NCBI GenBank assembly: GCA_030588935.1 | Contig: JAUUWR010000051.1 | Span: 1 to 7,332, forward strand | Length of the DNA: 7,332 nt | Direction of reading: 5' to 3' | Origin: a bacterium | GTDB lineage: Archaea; Nanobdellota; Nanobdellia; Pacearchaeales; GW2011-AR1 | In this document: one piece after another, positions 5,859 to 7,332 of the stretch | Numbering within the stretch: the first letter of the stretch is position 1 | How the letters are laid out: every line of letters starts with the position of its first letter | The notes under the pieces: generated by a model | Told to the model about the DNA's origin: nothing | Databases searched by the model: none | The model's input: only the letters and a program-made list of their open reading frames with translations | Translations under genes and position numbers: made by a program

Positions 5859-6278
5859 ATGGAAGGAAGAGATACTGTAGTAGAATATGAATCTCAAGAT
5901 GGAGAAAGAATAAAAGTAGTTTGTGGCCCTGTTGTTAGAAAGGGAGGAATTACGTGTTTTAAAAGAGTTACAGCTAGAATTTATGTCAACAAAACTTTGG
6001 AAAGAGAGTATTTTTTTCGACATCAAGACATGAATATGGATATGATTCCAGAAATGAACTATAGATTAGAGGAGTTAGCAGACGGAGGAGCTTGTTCAGA
6101 AGAAATAATCTCAGCTATTGATACTATAATATCAAATCAAAATGAGTATGACGAAGCAAGAATTGATAACGGAGAAGAAACCATGTCTGCAAGAAGAAAA
6201 ACAGAGATTGCTTCAACTATTCACCAGATATGTTTTGCAGGTGATAATAAGTTTCTGTGTAATTATTTGCATACTTGA
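5859..6278 (+). CDS. Hypothetical protein, 139 residues, five cysteines
   Basis: No family is recognised. The ATG at 5859 is placed by the promoter at 5829. An in-frame TTG at 5799 would add 20 residues encoded by the promoter itself, so it is unlikely. Residues 1-60 alternate polar and hydrophobic residues as in beta strands (TVVEYESQDG, RIKVVCGPVV, RVTARIYVNK). From about 64 the protein is helical (NYRLEELADGG, EEIISAIDTIISNQ, RRKTEIASTIHQICF). The five cysteines (22, 33, 79, 125, 134) do not form a CxxC pair. There is no signal peptide or membrane helix. The gene converges on the polymerase gene with a 4-bp gap. Confidence 0.72.
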   Translation: MEGRDTVVEYESQDGERIKVVCGPVVRKGGITCFKRVTARIYVNKTLEREYFFRHQDMNMDMIPEMNYRLEELADGGACSEEIISAIDTIISNQNEYDEARIDNGEETMSARRKTEIASTIHQICFAGDNKFLCNYLHT

Positions 6279-6282
6279 TTTT

Positions 6283-7278
6283 TCAAAAATCCCCTAACTT
6301 TTTCTGCTTCTTACCTTCAATAACCTCTTTTAAATTTATATCAAAAACTTGGAAGATGTTTTCAACTGCTGGGAGGATTTGGCGTTCGAGGTAGTACTTA
6401 ATGTTATATTCTCCTTTTTCATTTGGAAGTTTTACTTTATCTCTTACAAGGGCTTTCTTTTCTCTGGTTTCAGCTATAAAATATTCAATTAGCATTCCTA
6501 TATCTACTGGAAGGTTTTTTTCTTTTATTTTTCTTGCAGCTATCACATGAGGAGTTATTGCTTTATATTCATCAAGAGGTTTTTTTAACTGGGTTCTTAT
6601 AATTAAATCTTTTTTGTCTATTTCTCTGTTTTTTATTTTTTTAACAATTTCTTTTATATATTCTAATGCTTGTTTTTCGTTTCCTGTTGTGAGTATGAGT
6701 TTAAGGATATGGTTTTGAGTTTTTCTTGCTAGATTGCACCAATCTCTTCTTACTGTTTCAAAACCTCTTATTTTTATTCTTCCTTTTTCATTGATTAAAG
6801 CATATTTTTTCTTGGCTCCAAAATCTCCTGTTCTTTTTGTTACCCAAAGCCCTCTTTTATAAAAATCTTCTAAATCAAGCTCCATTATTCCTGGGAGATT
6901 TTTATTTATTTTTTTTAGAAGTTCTAGGGTTTGTTTTTTTGTGTGTTTGTTCAAGGTGAAAGCTACACTGTCTGTGTCTGCATATATGGCGCTATATCCT
7001 TGTTTATTTGTCTTTTCAATTATCTCTTTGTTAAATTTTCTTACAAAGGCTAAGACAGATGCAGAAGCTTCTAAAGAATAATATCTTGCACCAAAAAATC
7101 CCTGGTAACCATGAACAGAAGCTGATAATAATTTGAAAACATTACTTCTTGCTTTTGTGATTGGATTTGGATTTTTTTTATATTCTTGTTTAAACTGCTT
7201 TCTTTTTTCAAAAATTTCTTTTAATAGTAATGGGAAAAATCCATGTTTTTTTGAAAAATAGAATTTTGTTTTTTTATT
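6283..7278 (-). CDS. polB: Family B DNA polymerase, C-terminal (palm/thumb) part
   Basis: This is the polymerase half of a replicative family B enzyme, 331 residues from the in-frame stop at 7279-7281 to the C-terminus. In order: GFFPLLLKEIFEKR (13-26), the fingers helix; KLLSASVHGYQGFFGARYYS (49-68), motif B; YADTDS (99-104), motif C with the catalytic aspartates; then, after the TTG-encoded residue 109, KKKYALI and RGFETVRRDW, the conserved palm/thumb region. PLDEYKAITPHVIAARK and YYLERQILPAVENIF follow. The final QKKLGDF matches a PCNA-binding PIP box (QxxLxxF), ending at the aromatic. In motif B the usual NSxYG is ASVHG. The exonuclease domain and motif A should lie upstream, beyond the window. 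There is no ATG, GTG or TTG between the stop at 7279 and motif C, so this is not an ordinary gene start. A frameshift, edge error or pseudogene is more likely. Confidence 0.92.
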   Translation of the reverse strand, partial: NKKTKFYFSKKHGFFPLLLKEIFEKRKQFKQEYKKNPNPITKARSNVFKLLSASVHGYQGFFGARYYSLEASASVLAFVRKFNKEIIEKTNKQGYSAIYADTDSVAFTLNKHTKKQTLELLKKINKNLPGIMELDLEDFYKRGLWVTKRTGDFGAKKKYALINEKGRIKIRGFETVRRDWCNLARKTQNHILKLILTTGNEKQALEYIKEIVKKIKNREIDKKDLIIRTQLKKPLDEYKAITPHVIAARKIKEKNLPVDIGMLIEYFIAETREKKALVRDKVKLPNEKGEYNIKYYLERQILPAVENIFQVFDINLKEVIEGKKQKKLGDF

Positions 7279-7332
7279 TTAAAATTCTAATTCTGGAGAT
7301 TAATAAGAATTTTTTTGTTTTTTTTCAAGCAG
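7279..7332 (-). other. Upstream polymerase sequence interrupted by stop codons
   Basis: In the polB frame this stretch has TAA at 7279-7281 and again at 7300-7302, with SPELEF between them. The other two minus-strand frames also contain stops (TGA near 7329, TAG at 7288-7290). It is full of A/T homopolymers. Motif A would be expected not far upstream but cannot be reached here. It may be a low-quality contig end, a frameshifted gene or a real gene break. Confidence 0.5.

Noticed and set aside
5790..6026. Minus-strand frame of 78 codons
   Set aside because: It overlaps the promoter and first third of the plus-strand gene at 5859 and has a Ser/Phe/Tyr-rich antisense composition.
6952..6984. 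Split-intein polymerase as in Nanoarchaeum equitans
   Set aside because: The YADTDS motif is continuous and no intein splice residues or blocks are present at motif C.
1..7332. CRISPR array, insertion sequence, tRNA, rRNA or defence/toxin cassette
   Set aside because: No regularly spaced repeats, transposase motifs, terminal repeats, tRNA cloverleaf or recognisable toxin, nuclease or antitoxin sequence was found on reading both strands.

Overview
The window is AT-rich (about 30% G+C by eye) and looks archaeal. It carries a type II methionine aminopeptidase, the C-terminal part of a family B DNA polymerase and a protein-L-isoaspartate methyltransferase. Nine of the ten genes have an archaeal TATA-like box starting 27-33 nt before the start codon and no clear Shine-Dalgarno site; the tenth is cut at the window edge. 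Small, mostly singly transcribed genes of unknown function between housekeeping genes suggest a DPANN archaeon (Pacearchaeota/Woesearchaeota-like). That placement is inference from gene style, not from a marker tree. The polymerase is cut at the right edge and the first gene at the left edge, so this may be a whole metagenomic contig.

Layout: (1) 1-1182, minus strand: C-terminally truncated secreted protein of at least 394 residues, with a CxxC motif. (2) 1262-1486, plus: two-helix membrane miniprotein. (3) 1570-2040, plus (alternative start 1483): unrecognised soluble protein. (4) 2044-2931, minus: methionine aminopeptidase. (5) 3098-4129, plus: coiled-coil protein with a PAS-like core. (6) 4122-4379, minus: small membrane protein with a lysine-rich tail. 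(7) 4380-4603: the longest gene-free stretch, with inverted repeats. (8) 4604-5302, minus: Pcm, with an unusual Asn-rich insertion. (9) 5386-5691 and 5859-6278, plus: two unrecognised small proteins behind near-identical promoters. (10) 6283 to about 7278, minus: PolB palm/thumb part with the catalytic YADTDS motif and a C-terminal PIP-like motif, interrupted upstream by in-frame stops near the right edge.

No operon is convincing. Genes alternate strands, and three convergent pairs end within 4 bp of each other or overlap. Gene control seems to be one TATA box per gene with leaderless or nearly leaderless mRNAs. Known functions are protein maturation (MAP), protein repair (Pcm) and replication (PolB). 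I found no CRISPR array, tRNA, rRNA, insertion sequence or defence cassette, and no convincing new multi-gene system. The most notable items are the orphan PAS-like coiled-coil protein, the divergent polymerase motif B beside in-frame stops, and a convergent pair whose lysine-rich tails may each encode the other gene's terminator.
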